DNA from: Narthecium ossifragum | Lineage: Eukaryota > Streptophyta > Magnoliopsida > Dioscoreales > Nartheciaceae | Length of the DNA: 64,000 nt | NCBI GenBank assembly: GCA_963920575.1 | Contig: OY986974.1 | Location: forward strand, 7,626,610-7,690,609 | Direction: 5' to 3' | Shown here: positions 34,918 through 46,511 of the stretch, piece by piece | How the letters are laid out: each line of letters starts with the position of its first letter | Numbering within the stretch: the stretch's first letter is position 1 | Made by a program: the position numbers and the translations under genes | Notes under the pieces: generated by a model | The model's database searches: none | The model's input: the letters and a program-made list of their open reading frames with translations, nothing else | What the model was told of the DNA's origin: nothing

Positions 34918-35125
34918 AGATATGTGAGGACCCGTCCCTCTACTCCTGTGGCTCGTCGTGGACCGCAAGGGCAATTTGGTAAATTGCGCCTTGTCGGCTT
35001 GTTTCACACCCGTGTGTGCACACACTGACCGTGTTTGTGGTAATGTTTGGTTAGAACGGTTAGTGGGACCCAGTATCGAAAGATCCGGACTTAGGTTTGA
35101 GTTCTTGCCTAAGTTTAGCTTTCAG

Positions 35126-35240
35126 CACAAAAAGAATCGATCTTCTCTAGCTAAGAGATCGATCTTCTTGTGCCAGAAAGTCAAGGTGCGATCGTCATGA
35201 AGGATCGATCCTTCCCTAGGGAAAGATCGATCATTCATAA
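35126..35240. repeat. GATCGATC palindromes in LTR A, first block
   Basis: Several units of AGATCGATCTTC, GGATCGATCC and AAGATCGATCATTC type occur within 110 bp. The block lies on the left of the nested element, and a second block of the same kind lies on its right. Confidence 0.75.
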
Positions 35241-35556
35241 GTCGGTTGGTTTGCCTATAAAGCAGACGAGACTTTCTTCCTTGAATCCTTTTGAAATCCG
35301 GAGATCTGAGCTCAGATCTTGTGATTTTTGAAGGCGTTTGAGGACGATCCAAGGCCTAGCTGCTTGGATTTAAGCTGCTCTTGCTCCGGTAGGGATTCTT
35401 ACCTACATCTTTTCCAGGTTTTTGGAGTTTCCGATTTGTTTGTGTTCTTTTGCTTAGATCTCTCTATATACATGTTTGTTTGCTGAGTTTTCACCGGTTT
35501 TGGACTCGTGGGATCTTGATCTATCAGATTCTAGAGTTTCGTTAAGTTTGGATGTA

Positions 35557-37433
35557 TGACTAACCTTGAAATGCGTCGTTAATTATCTCAAAGGCGGACA
35601 AAGCAAAATACCGAACTATTACTTAACTACAACGTAGGTAGTAGGAGTACGGGTCGAGTCCACAGGGAATTTGATGGTTGAATTACAAAGATGATCTCTA
35701 CAAGAGTTGTATAAAATTTGAATGGTTTTGATTAACTAGTTAACTAAAGTATTTTAAAAACAAGTAAAGAAGGTTGTTTATTAGGATAAAGGTCCTAGGG
35801 GATTTTGATCCGAATTAGGGTCTAAGGATGTTCTCTATAAATCAAGATGCATGACTTCTAAATGAGATGGTCAAAATAAGAGATCGACGAGCATAGGATT
35901 AGTATCGCTCGTCGCTAATGAGATGTCGGGTTAGGATCAACTCATCGCATCTAGCACAAGGGTAGGATCCAGGATCAAGGCTTTAATTCGATCATAGCTC
36001 AACAATGGCCGGCTAGGGTCCTATTGTTGGCAACAATGGCCGGCTTAGGGTCCTATTGTTAATTAGAGATCTAGGCTTTGCATGAATAAGAATGGTAGAT
36101 AGGGTAGAATGAGGCTTGGATGGTTCTAGCACCCAAGTAGTGGATAAGATAGCTATGGCTTGGGTGGTTCTAGCACCTCAAGATCATAGCTTGCCTTGGG
36201 TGGTTCTAGCACCTCAAGATCCTATCCCTAGATCAAGGAGAATTGGCCATGGTTCTAGCATGGTCCTCTCTTTGAGATATTACATCAAACACCTATCAAA
36301 CATCTATTTCACAAGTAATTACATATAAGAATTTATCATGAAACCATTCGATTATTTAATTCCTCAATGAATTATGATTCAAACCCTAGAATTAGGCATG
36401 ATTCTAATATGACTTCTTCTTTGGGGAAATGAATCAAAGACTAAACAAGCATGTAATCTCTCTACATACACTTGTAAGAAATAAAGCATTCATTGAAGAA
36501 AACTAAGAATTACATGTGAATTCATACAAAATCCATCATCACAAGAGTCATTACATGGAGAATTATAAAGAAATCAAAGATCTAACCCTAAGACATCACA
36601 AAATTCCCAAGGAAGAGGGATTTAGCTACTCATCTTAGGTAGGATCTCCATGGAAAATGAGGCTTTACCCATCTTCTCCATCAAATCCAACCTTTGAAGC
36701 ACTCAATCTCTCTCTCACACTAAGGGGAAAGAAGGCTGGAGAAAAGAGGGAACAAGAGTGAAAAGAAGATCCTAAAATTAGAGCCAAAATCCCTATTTAT
36801 AGGCCCCAAGTCGTGGACCCTCGGATTAGATCCGAGCCGTCCATTTTTAACCGTCAGCCGATCTTGGATCGATCCGAAATAGGTTTGGATCGATCCAATA
36901 TGGGTCTGGGAATCATAGCTCTCTGGATAGGGTTTTGGATCGATCCAGACTGGTTCGGATCGATCCGAATATGTTTGGATCGATCCAGATTGGTTTTGGA
37001 TCGATCCGATGTGTAAAAACTGCAAAACTGGTACCTGGAAAGGGTTTTGGATCGATCCAAACTGGTTTGGATCGGATCGATCCAGACTGGTTTGGATCGA
37101 TCCAGAATAAGTTTGGATCGATCCAGACTGGTTTGGATCGATCCAAATATTCTGGATTCATCCAGACTGGGTCTGGATCAATCCAGACTGGATCTGGATC
37201 AAGTCTGGACCCATTCAGACTGGGTCTGGTCTGGATTCAATTCAGACTGGGTCTGGTTCAATCCGAATATGGCAGATTTGGTGCAATTTATGTCTTTTAA
37301 GCCCGGAATCGATTCAACTCTCTTTGGAAACTCTTGTACCTGAAATAACATGAAAAGATATTAGAAATGCATTGCTTGAGAGCTAACAAAGCCAAGTTAA
37401 ATGGGTGAATTATGCATATTTTGTGACTCATCA
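35557..37433 (+). mobile_element. Repeat family B (copy 2), nested in LTR A
   Basis: ATGTA at 35552-35556 and 37434-37438 is a perfect 5-bp duplication. The element starts TGACTAACC and ends ACTCATCA, so it has TG...CA ends. It shares GTCGAGTCCACAGGG (about 35,652), GGTTCTAGCACC phrases in three near-tandem copies (36,120-36,215), and GAGAGCTAACAAAGCC near the right end with copy 1 at 23843-25468. It is 1877 bp and non-coding; a solo LTR is the likely form. Confidence 0.82.
36855..37270. repeat. Array of TGGATCGATCCA palindromes in family B copy 2
   Basis: About 15-18 units of TTTGGATCGATCCA(G/A)A, commonly at 21-24-bp spacing with ACTGGTTT between them. Towards the right the core decays to TGGATCAATCCAG and TGGATTCATCCAG. 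Frames reading WIDPN..SIQTG arise from this array. Confidence 0.9.
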
Positions 37434-37477
37434 ATGTACCTTCCGGCGGTTTTCCTCGTCGGAAGTACGTCGGAGAA

Positions 37478-37768
37478 CCCATCCGGATCGATCCTTCCAG
37501 AGGAAGGATCGATCCCTCTGGGTTGGTCATGCTGCGCCCGATGAAGGATCGATCCTCTGCTTGGAGAAGATCGATCCTGGGTCTTGAGTAGCATGGTTAC
37601 CCTGCGTCGCGAGGAAGATCGATCTTCCTGGGAGGAAGGATCGATCTTTCTTGGCGCGACAAGAAGGGTACCCTCTGTCTCAAGAAAGATCGATCTTTCT
37701 GGGAGGAAGGATCGATCTTCTTTGGCTCGACAGTGAGGGAAGCTCACTGTTACTTAAAAGATCGATCT
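37478..37768. repeat. GAAGATCGATCTTC array in LTR A, second block
   Basis: About ten palindromes of the types GGATCGATCC, AAGATCGATCTT and AAAGATCGATCTTT are spaced 15-40 bp, starting soon after the nested element ends. Together with 35126-35240 this was one array before that insertion. Confidence 0.88.
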
Positions 37769-39008
37769 TTTCTTAGCAGGGCTTGGTATGTCAGTTTTTC
37801 TTACCGCTTTATAGCTTGTACATATGTTTAAGCATGTTAGCCCAATAATAGGGCAATGGTGAACCGGGGGAGTGATGACTCCCGGGATGTTTAGAATAAA
37901 CGGGCGGGTAGCCCTACAGCTTTTCTTAGCCTCGCATGCTGGCGTGCGCCGAGGGCTTTATCTGTGATATGTGTGAGCTGTTGTTTGCGGGGCTGCTTCC
38001 CGGTGCAGGTGTGTGGTGGACTGCTGGCAGTTGGTGGTGGTACCACTGCAGCAGTCCCTAGACCTTATTTACCTGTTCACCACCCCGGGCCGGCAGGATG
38101 CCGTGCCCAGACCTTGTTATTTTTATATCATCACATACTGTTGCATGTTTAACTGTATTACCCTGCGTATGTGCATATCATGCATTGTGTTGTGCATTAG
38201 TTGCATCTGTGTAGGGCGTTGCCGATCCGGGGTTTTCGGGTAGCCCGGATCTAGGTCTAGGACCGTTGCAGGTAGCTTGGTCTAGGACTCGATGTGTAGT
38301 ATTCATTTGATTTCGATGATAGGGTTAGATTGACCTGAATACATGTTGTTTGAGGTTTAGAGGTCGTGTCGTCTCCAAAGTCGTATCCGAAGTGTAGCCG
38401 GAGTCCGGTGTCCTTAAACTCTTGGGAGGAGGAGTGCATGCCTATCGGTGTCTTGGCCCGCCAAACAGTGTTCTGTGTCATGTTGAGAGTATGCAGTGTT
38501 TTGGGCCTACGTTCACGGACTTCCGGTAAGGTTATGGGACCATGGTATACACCTAGGATAGGCTTGGGGGACGACACTGTTGTGTTCCCTCCCTTGTGAG
38601 TGTCGTAGTGTATTGTCCCTACTGAGCTTAGTGCTCACTCCTACCCGGGCTGCGTTTTGCAGGTGCTGGCGCTAGCTCTTCTTCGGTCGCCCCTACCGGG
38701 GCGGTATTTGGTGACATGGCGGCGTCTGGCGGTGCTTGAGAGGTGGCGATCTTTACAACTTTACACCCTTTTGTTATAGATAGTCTCCTACGGGAGTGAT
38801 AAATGTATAATTTCCCTATTTGAGGATTTATAATATTATATCAGTTTCAGTCTTTGGGTTTGTAATATTTTGTATAATATAGGACGATTATGAATTGCTA
38901 GGGTAAACACTACGATTAGAGGGAAACATCACCAAAATTTCCGCAGTAGGTTAGGTTCCGCTTCGCGTCGCCCGGCCCGGTTGGGCCTACACGGGTCGGG
39001 GCGCGACA

Positions 39009-39638
39009 AGATCTGTCAGTATTTTCTTTCGAAAAAGAGAATACCTATGAAATAATAATTGGTATTCTCGCAACTCTGTTTTCCATTCATATACATCAAT
39101 GTATATCAGTATTCTCTTTTGGAAAAAGAGAATAAGTATGAAATAGGATTTAGTGCTATGCTTGTTGTTTGCATTTTTCTCTTTTCTCTTTATGAATAAT
39201 TTTCATGAGTAGGTTGTCAGCATTATCTTTTGGAAAAGAGGATACCTAAGTGAGTATTCTCTTCAAAACTTTTTCATTGATATACATCAATGTATGCCAG
39301 TATTCTCTTTAGAAAAAGAGAATAACTATGAAATAGGATATAGTGATATGCTTGTTGTTTGCATTTTTTCTCTTTTCTCTTTATGAATGATTTTCATGAA
39401 TAGATCTGGCAGTATTCTCTTTCGTGAAAGAGATTACCTATGAAAGATGATTCGGTGTTCAAGAAATGCCTCCCGGTATTCTCTTTTCTCTTTCTCATTT
39501 ATATATATCAATGAATGTCAATATTCTCTTTGGAAAAAGAGAATAACTATGAAATAGGGTTTAGTTGCAATGTTTGGAGTTTTCCCTTTTCCCTTTTATG
39601 TAAATGTTCATTTTCTTTCGTAACCCTTTGATTGGCAG
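39009..39638. repeat. Unit 2 (and start of unit 3) of the MULE intron duplication
   Basis: From ATCTGTCAGTATT the sequence repeats the region starting at about 34,528, including the hairpin words around 39,020-39,050, 39,110-39,135 and 39,300-39,325. A third partial copy begins at about 39,402. It ends at the acceptor of protease exon 2. Confidence 0.7.
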
Positions 39639-40819
39639 CACGTTGAGCAGTATATGTCTACGCTAGCTACAATTACAAATGTCATGCAAAAGGTGCATAA
39701 CGATATTACTGAAGAGCACCTTGACATCATGTACAAGACGCCATTCTTTACATTGTTGATTGCCATATATGAGAACAAGATCACAAAGGCAGTGTGCCGA
39801 AAACACGCCGGAACCTTACAAGATTGATAGAGAGGTTCAACTGAGACACTGGAAAGTTCCAACTTGGGAAAAAGTTATGTGAGGTACGGATATCGGATGT
39901 CCAATACATTTTTGGGATCGAAAATGGTACAGAAAAAATAAAAATCCCAAAAGGGAAGAAGAAGATGTCTGCATTCATGGACATGGTTTTTGTGAGGACC
40001 TGTCCCTCTACTCCTGGGTCGACCGTCTAGGTCGGGCACGTGGCTCGTTGTGGACCGCAAGGGCAATTTGGTAAATTGTGCTTTGTCAGTTTATTTCACA
40101 CCCGCGTTGTGCACACACGGCTTTGGATTGATATGTGTGTTTGATTAGATCATTGTAGGCGTTCTCAATCAAAAGATCGGAGCTCGATCGAGGAAGATCG
40201 AATCGGACGGTCGAGATTAGATCTCGTAGCTTGCTGAGTCACCCTGACCTAGTCACCATGAATGACTGGCATGTTGATGCAGTTTCTTATTTTAGGTGTT
40301 CTTCTAGAAGATGGCGCGACATTTTGAGGTGATCGAGGACTTGGAGTTTCAAGGAGTTCTTCTATTGTTAATTTACAGTTTTAGTCAATTGATGTATAAT
40401 TTGATGTATCCAAGGACAGAATTGTATGATTATTAATTCAAATCTATTTGAGAAATGTTGTAATATTCTTTGATATAGATGTTGAGGGTCTGGTTCGGTT
40501 GGTTTGGCTCGGTTGGCCTTGCTTCGCGATCCCCTTTGATCGTTGCGGCTCCGGGGGTAATTTGGTAAATTACCCTAGGCGGAGTTGGTTTCACACACGC
40601 GTAGCGCACACATGGCCTTGTAATGATGTATGTGCTTGACTAGACTATTAGGAGCACCATAGCTCGGGTGGATCCTGGACGGAGCCTGCAGGCCCTGGGC
40701 GGCCCCAGACGACTGGGCCATTACATATGTCATGCCCCGACCCAGAAAACCCATCCAGATCGGGAAGTGAGCAACCTAAACCTATCTTGAAAGACCTACA
40801 ACCTGCTCTGATACCAAAC

Positions 40820-41373
40820 TGTCACGCCCCGACCCAGAAAACCCATCTAGATCGAGGCATGAACTACCTAAACCTATTTACATCATCAATTGACGCAACA
40901 AGCATATAAATGATGTATTTGGTCTCCAGTTCATAAACAATTCGACAAAATCTCCTCTATAACTATAACACAAGAAACATGTACAGTTTATCATATTTCA
41001 CAATAAATTCCAATACTTGATCAAGAGGGCATAAACGAGGATTTACAGCTATTATAACTATTACAGACCCAATTTGAACATTTTGATATCAATGACAATG
41101 ACTTTTATCTAAATGTTCAAATTGGGTTTGTAATAGTTATAATAGCTGCAAATCCTCGTTTATGCCCTCTTGATCAAGTATTGGAATTTATTGTGAAATA
41201 TGAGAAACTGTACATATTTCTTGTGTTATAGTAATAGAGGAGATTTTGTCGAATTTTTTATGAACTGGAGACCAAATACATCATTTATATGCTTGTTGCG
41301 CCAATTGATGATGTAAATAGGTTTAGGTGGTTATGCCTCGATCTGGATGGGTTTTCTGGGTCGAGGCGTGATA
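40820..41373. repeat. Long perfect-looking inverted repeat, ~263-bp arms
   Basis: The left arm starts TGTCACGCCCCGACC (40820) and the right arm ends GGTCGAGGCGTGATA (41373). The arms pair through CATCAATTG, ACAATAAATTCCAATACTTG and CCCAATTTGAACATTT, leaving a loop of about 28 bp (41083-41110). Only a few mismatches were seen. It consists of one end of the TGTGAGGACC family duplicated head to head. Confidence 0.88.
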
Positions 41374-41377
41374 GAGT

Positions 41378-42215
41378 TGTCACGTCTCTACCCAGAAAAC
41401 CCATCCGGGCCGAGACATGAGGGTCCTAAATCTATTATCAAACGGCGAGAGCCTCCACTGTATTTCTCAATTTAAACCCTGTACAATTATAATCTTCACA
41501 ATAAATTAAAACGATAAATCTAATAGTTCTAAATTCAACATGAATATGAATATGCTATCACAAGTTACACTAATTAGTACAGATTCTGATAAAATACTTT
41601 CATCAACCCTCATTAAAAAATTTAGTACATATGATCAAATCCTCGAAGAGGGAAATTATATATTTAATATAACTGTAAATGTACAACTATTAAGAAAGGG
41701 GGAAACTCCATGATCGTCAAGTACTCCTCGAAACTCCAAGTCCACAATCACCTCGATAATGGCGCGCCAACGACCAGAAGATCACCTGAAAGGAAAGGAC
41801 TGCATCAACCTGCATCGCCGATGCAGCCCAGGTAGGAGTGAGCAACAAAGCTCAGTAAGGTTCTACGCTATTCTACGTCACACTGAAGGGAGGAAAACAA
41901 CAACTGTATTGTCTCTCCGCCTAAGTCTAAGGAATGCCAAGGGTCCCATAACCCTATCGATGTCCCAAGGGCTCCTGTCATGAACCTCTCTCTTGAACAT
42001 GTTACCAAGATCACCCTAAGCACCAACAGGAAAACGGTACCATGCGGGATCACCCTTACCCAAGAACAAACGAGAGGAAACAAAGACTACGGGCTACTGT
42101 CCAGGTACCACCCTGCCCAGTCATACCATCTCTCGCGGGGACACACATGTCAGGGAATACATCGACATTCATCCTTTGCACTTGGCCTTGGAGAAACAAC
42201 ACGACCTCTCCTCCT
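41378..42215 (-). mobile_element. Partial minus-oriented copy of the TGTGAGGACC LTR family
   Basis: It starts TGTCACGTCTCTACCC and carries the reverse-oriented blocks GCAGCCCAGGTAGGAGTGAG (about 41,822) and AAGCTCAGTAAGG. A region follows that is colinear with copy C1 (13,320-13,560), up to AACACGACCTCT at about 42,210. There it stops and plus-oriented family sequence begins, so it is truncated. Confidence 0.65.
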
Positions 42216-42771
42216 CCTTTCTTTTCTTTTCCTTCCTTTGTTTCCCGCGACCTTTCTTCTCCTTCTTTCTTCCCGTCATGAGTGAGACCTTGAGAGAGAG
42301 AGCTCCGGCAGCTTCTCCGGCGAGCTTGGAGGTGCTCCACAACGAGGAGGAAGCCATCTTTCCAGTGGTTTAGTGACTGGTTTAGAGTAGAACGGTAGGT
42401 TTCTACACTTCATCCTTATTTAAGTGTTCTGGGATGGTTAGATGTTTGAATTGCTCGTTCCTTTGTTTTAGATGTTTCTTGTAGACTTGCCAAGTATATG
42501 ATCTAAGTTTGGATTGATTTAGTTTGGTTTTGATTCGGATTTGAGTTAGTTTTCCATGGTTCATTTCCGTATTTCTGTTCTTCATTGAAGCTGCATGTTC
42601 GAGCCATTTTCGCGGCACTGCCCATGCATGATCTTGGTTGGTCTTCAAGATGAAAGTTGTAGATCTCTGAGTCTACTTTCAAACCCAATTGATTTTATAT
42701 TTTTCCGATTTGTCTATGACTTTAGGTGAATTGTATTTCAAATTGTGTCAGAACAAAGTTTTCCCGATCAG

Positions 42772-42930
42772 TACCTCGCGGTCGATCCACGGATCAACCG
42801 CCAGAGTCCACGGTCGATCGTCGCGGTCTCTGTAGTCAACCATGAGCCTTAAAATCACCAGAATAACACCTCATGGTCGATCCATTGATCGACCGTCAAC
42901 CTTCACTTCTCCACGGTCGACCGTGACATC
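42772..42930. repeat. CGGTCGATCC / GATCGACCG palindromes in LTR E
   Basis: Units such as CGGTCGATCCACGGATCAACCG, here with one mismatch, and GGTCGATCCATTGATCGACC occur at least four times. They are the same type as in C1 and in the SIRE-like LTR at 62.3 kb. Confidence 0.8.
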
Positions 42931-43921
42931 GACCGCCATCCTTGAATAGTGTTTTTTCATGGTTCTTTGATCGGATTTCCTTCATGATAGATAGCCAATG
43001 ATATTAGGAATCATGCATGCTATTATCAGTGGATTTTTGTCGGGGTTTCTTCCCGTTGCAGGTTTTCTCTGTGAACTGGTTGGTAGCTGGTGGTGTTATC
43101 ACTGCAGCAGTTCCTTGGCTTATTTACCTGTTCACCACCCCGAGCCAGCTGCGTGTCGAGTCCAGATCTTGTTTTATTATTATCATATTGTTGCATGCTT
43201 ACCTCTTACCTGCGCATGATCATAGCATGTATTTTTTGATTGTGCATTAGATGCATAAGGTTAGGGCGTGGACGATGGGTTGATCGCCGATCCGAGGCTT
43301 TCGGGTAGCTCGGATTTAGCTCTAGGACCGTGGCGGGTAGCGTGGTCCAGATTGGATGGTAATATTCAGTCGATATTGATGATAGGCTTAGATGATCTGA
43401 ATACATGTTGATCGATGATTTAGAGGTCGTGTCGGCCTCGAGTCGGGTTCTGAGGTATAGCCAGTGTCCGGTTATGACGACTCTTGGGTAGAGGGTGTGC
43501 CTACTCAGCGGTGCCATTTTCTTCCAGCAGTGCCGATTTCCTGCTTGTGAGTCAGCAGTGTTGGTTTCCTGCTTACTGAGAGTGACCCGTCGTGTGACCA
43601 GCTTGGTTGGAAGATCATGATTGTGAACCTCAGGGACACGCGCTGGGGTTATGGGACCCATGTGTACACCCAGACCTTACTTAGGGGGACACTTTTGCGT
43701 GCCCTCCTTTCTGTGTATAGTGTAGAACCCTACTGAGCTTAGTGCTCACTCCTACCCGGGCTGCGTTTTGCAGGTGCAGGAGTTAGCTCTTCTTTAGTGG
43801 CCCCTATCGGGTAGGTGCTTGGTGGCGCGGCGACGTCTGGCGGTGCTTGAGGAGAGGTGATCGTCGTTTACCTTTTGTTATAGTTAGCCTCCTACGGGAG
43901 TGTGATGTATATGAATGTACC

Positions 43922-46265
43922 TGTGAGGACCTGTCCCTCCATTCCTGGGTCGACCGCCTGGGTGGGGCCCGTGGCTCGTTGTGAACCACAAGGACAATTT
44001 GGTAAATTGCACCTTGTCGGTTTGTTTCACACCCGCGAATGCACACACTGACCTTGTTTGTGTTAGTATTTGATTAGAATGGTTAGGTGGGCCCGGGATA
44101 TGAAGATCCGGGCTTGGGCTTGTGTTTTAGCCCAAGTTTGGCTTTCTGGGCAAAGGGGATCGATCTTCCTTGCTAGAAGATCGATCTTTCTTTCTAAGAA
44201 GATCGATCTTCTTTGAGAAGAAGATCGATCCTTCTCTACCAGAAAGTCATGGCAGTTGAGCTTGCGAGGACGACCGTCGTGGCCGTCGCTCTCCGTGTAA
44301 GAGGAGAGAGGACTCTCCTTCCCCTTTTCCCCTCCTTCCCCTTCCTTCTTCTTTCTCTTATCTTCCTCTCCTCCTTCTCTTCTTCTTCCTTCTTCTTTCT
44401 TCTTCTCATGCGGTTCTGTTTTTCCTCTGTTTTCCTTCCGGGGCAGCCACCTTCTTCTTCTCCGTTCTCCCTCCTCCGGCCACCGTTTTGGGTGTTCCAA
44501 AGCTCATTGGATCCGTGGCGGCGTGAGGAAGATCCCTGGCGTGGTTTGGTTGCTTCGTTAGCGGCCGTTTAGCGGGGAATCAGCCAAGGATTAGCGTTTC
44601 CGGTAGGTTTTCTACCTACGAGAGTGTGTAATGGGTTTCTCTTAATCTAGCCGTTAGATCTTGCTGAAATTGTGTTGTTGGATGCATGTTGCTTAGTATA
44701 ATTTCTGGCTTAAGTTTCATGAACTTTGGTTGAGATTTTAGTAGGATTTATGCATGTTTAATCTCGGATTTTCCGGTTTTTGCTGTTCTTGAAGAACAGC
44801 CGGTTTGTGACGCGTTTTCCGATCGTTACATGTATTATCTTGGGTTGTGATGAGAATAAGAGTTGTAAATCTTTTAATCTACTCTCAAACCCAATTGATT
44901 GTATAATTTTATGATTTTCCTACCATTTGTTATGAATTTATTACTGGAGGGCTGCGTTGCAGCAAGTAATTGATAAGTTAGTTTGATTAGCGGTTTTGAT
45001 TAGTGTTTTCCCCTTAATCTAGCCGTTGGATGTTTTTGAATTTTGGATATGTTGATCCCGGCATGTAGATCTACTGGACTGTAAGTTGGATCTCAAATCC
45101 GACGTCGTTTGGATGTCGGATCGACGGGGTCAACTAGCTGCTTGTAGAGAATGTTTTGGTGTTTTTCATATAATATTATAAGCTCGGATTATAATTTTAT
45201 ATTTTTACTGTTCATCGAAGTTTTCGGGGTTACTTCCCGTTGCAGGAGTCCGCAGTTGACGGTCGTGGTACCATCGTAATGTCGGGACCCGCTGCGGATC
45301 GGCTGGCAGCGGTTGGTAGTACCGCTGCAGCGATCCGGTTGGACTTGTATGCTGCCTTGTCATACTGTTGCATGCCTATTCCTCTTGCTTGTGTATGTTC
45401 ATAGCATGCATTCTCTGTTGTGCATTAGTTGCATAAGGTTAGGGTGTGGGTAATTTGTGGATCACCGTCTCGAGGTTGGAAGCTCGGATTTAGCCCTAGG
45501 ACCGGGGTTGGGTAGCTTGGTCCAGGTTCGAATTGTGGTGTCCAATCAAACTTGATGATAGGCTTAGATGACTGGTACACATGTTGCTTGATGATTATAG
45601 AGGTCGTGTCGGCCTTGAGTCAGATGCCGAGGTGTAGCCGGTGTTCCACTGTGTTGACCCTTGAGTAGAGAGGTTGACTACTTAGCGGTGCTATTTCCTG
45701 CCTGCAGTGCCGTTCCCTGCTTGTGGCCCAGCAGTGTTGTTTCCTGCTACTGAGTGTGACCATATCCGTGGGCCTCAGGGACACGCGGTGGGGCTATGGG
45801 GCCCCTGTATACACCCAGGTCTTACTTGAGGGTGACACTCTTGTGTTCCCCTTCCTTCTGTGTGTCGTAGTGTAGAACCCTACTGAGCTTTATGCTCATT
45901 CCTACCCGGGCTGCGTTTTGCAGGTGCAGGCGCCAGCTCTTCTTCAGTAGCCCCTACCGGGCAGGTGTTTGGTGGCGCGGCGGCGTCTGGCGGTGTCTGA
46001 GGATCGGTGATCATTTTCTACACTTTTGTTATAGTTAGTCTCCTACGGGAGTATGATGTATAAACTGTTGTAATCCATTTGAGGTTTTGGATTATTATAT
46101 TATTTATGTTGAGGTTTGAAATTATTGTATTATTCAAGGGTGCTTATGAACTGTTTAATGAAACCAGTAAGTTAGAGGGAACCCCTCGCCATTATTTCCG
46201 CATTTAGTTAGGTTCCGGTTCGCGTCGCCCCGCCCGGTTGGGCTTTCACGGGTCGGGGCGCGACA
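43922..46265 (+). mobile_element. Solo LTR of the TGTGAGGACC family (copy D), nested in E
   Basis: The ends are TGTGAGGACCTGTCC and GGGTCGGGGCGCGACA. GTACC on the left and GTACG on the right form a 5-bp duplication with one mismatch. It carries AGATCGATC palindromes (44157-44236), a pyrimidine tract (44,330-44,420), the GAGCTT..TGCTCA..TCCTACCCGGGCTGCG block (45,885-45,917) and the hairpin CTCCTACGGGAG (46040-46051). It is 2344 bp with no coding region. Confidence 0.85.
44157..44236. repeat. AGATCGATCTT palindromes in LTR D
   Basis: Four units (GGGGATCGATCTTCC, AGAAGATCGATCTTTC and similar) occur within 80 bp. It is the smallest array of the set and has the same type as in LTR A. Confidence 0.8.
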
Positions 46266-46511
46266 GTACGCTTTGAGGTTTGAAATCTTATTATATTATA
46301 TCTTTTGAGGTTGTTAATTTCGGGTACTTGTGAAATGTTTAGGGAAACCAATAAACTAGAGGGAACCATCGCCAAAATTATTCCGCATTTAGTTAGGTTC
46401 CGGTTCACATCGCCCGACCTGGTTGGGCCTTCGCGGGTTGGGGCGTGATAGTTTTCATGCGGATGAATGACATCACAATATGCATGCTAAATAAGAAAGT
46501 TGAACTTATTA

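Larger units (their letters stand above)
34923..39008 (+). mobile_element. Solo LTR of the TGTGAGGACC family (copy A), with nested family B element
   Basis: The ends are TGTGAGGACCCGTCC and GGGTCGGGGCGCGACA. AGATA at 34918-34922 and AGATC at 39009-39013 form a 5-bp duplication with one mismatch. Shared family blocks include GGCAATTTGGTAAATTG near the left, GAGCTTAGTGCTCACTCC then ACCCGGGCTGCG at about 38,621-38,655, and the hairpin CTCCTACGGGAG at 38785-38796. Without the nested element it is about 2.2 kb. It has no retroviral-type coding region. Confidence 0.85.
39991..46450 (+). mobile_element. Composite LTR of the TGTGAGGACC family (copy E) with nested copies
   Basis: GTTTT at 39986-39990 and 46451-46455 is a perfect 5-bp duplication. 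The left end is TGTGAGGACCTGTCC and the right end GGTTGGGGCGTGATA. Removing it rejoins the protease reading frame (AFMDMV then FMRMNDI). Inside are further fragments of the same family in both orientations: a second left-end-like start at about 40,480, minus-strand ends at 40,733, 40,820 and 41,378, a long inverted repeat, and the complete nested copy D. Confidence 0.83.

Noticed and set aside
36720..37747. Frames on both strands with repeated DRSKP..IDPN words
   Set aside because: They arise from the TGGATCGATCCA array inside the family B element.
24997..37768. CRISPR-like arrays of repeats with variable spacers
   Set aside because: Plant nuclear DNA; the repeats are 10-16-bp palindromes with irregular spacers inside LTRs and no cas genes.
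44063..44572. 145- and 119-codon frames in LTR D
   Set aside because: They span the palindromes and the pyrimidine tract of the LTR; complementary low-complexity frames.
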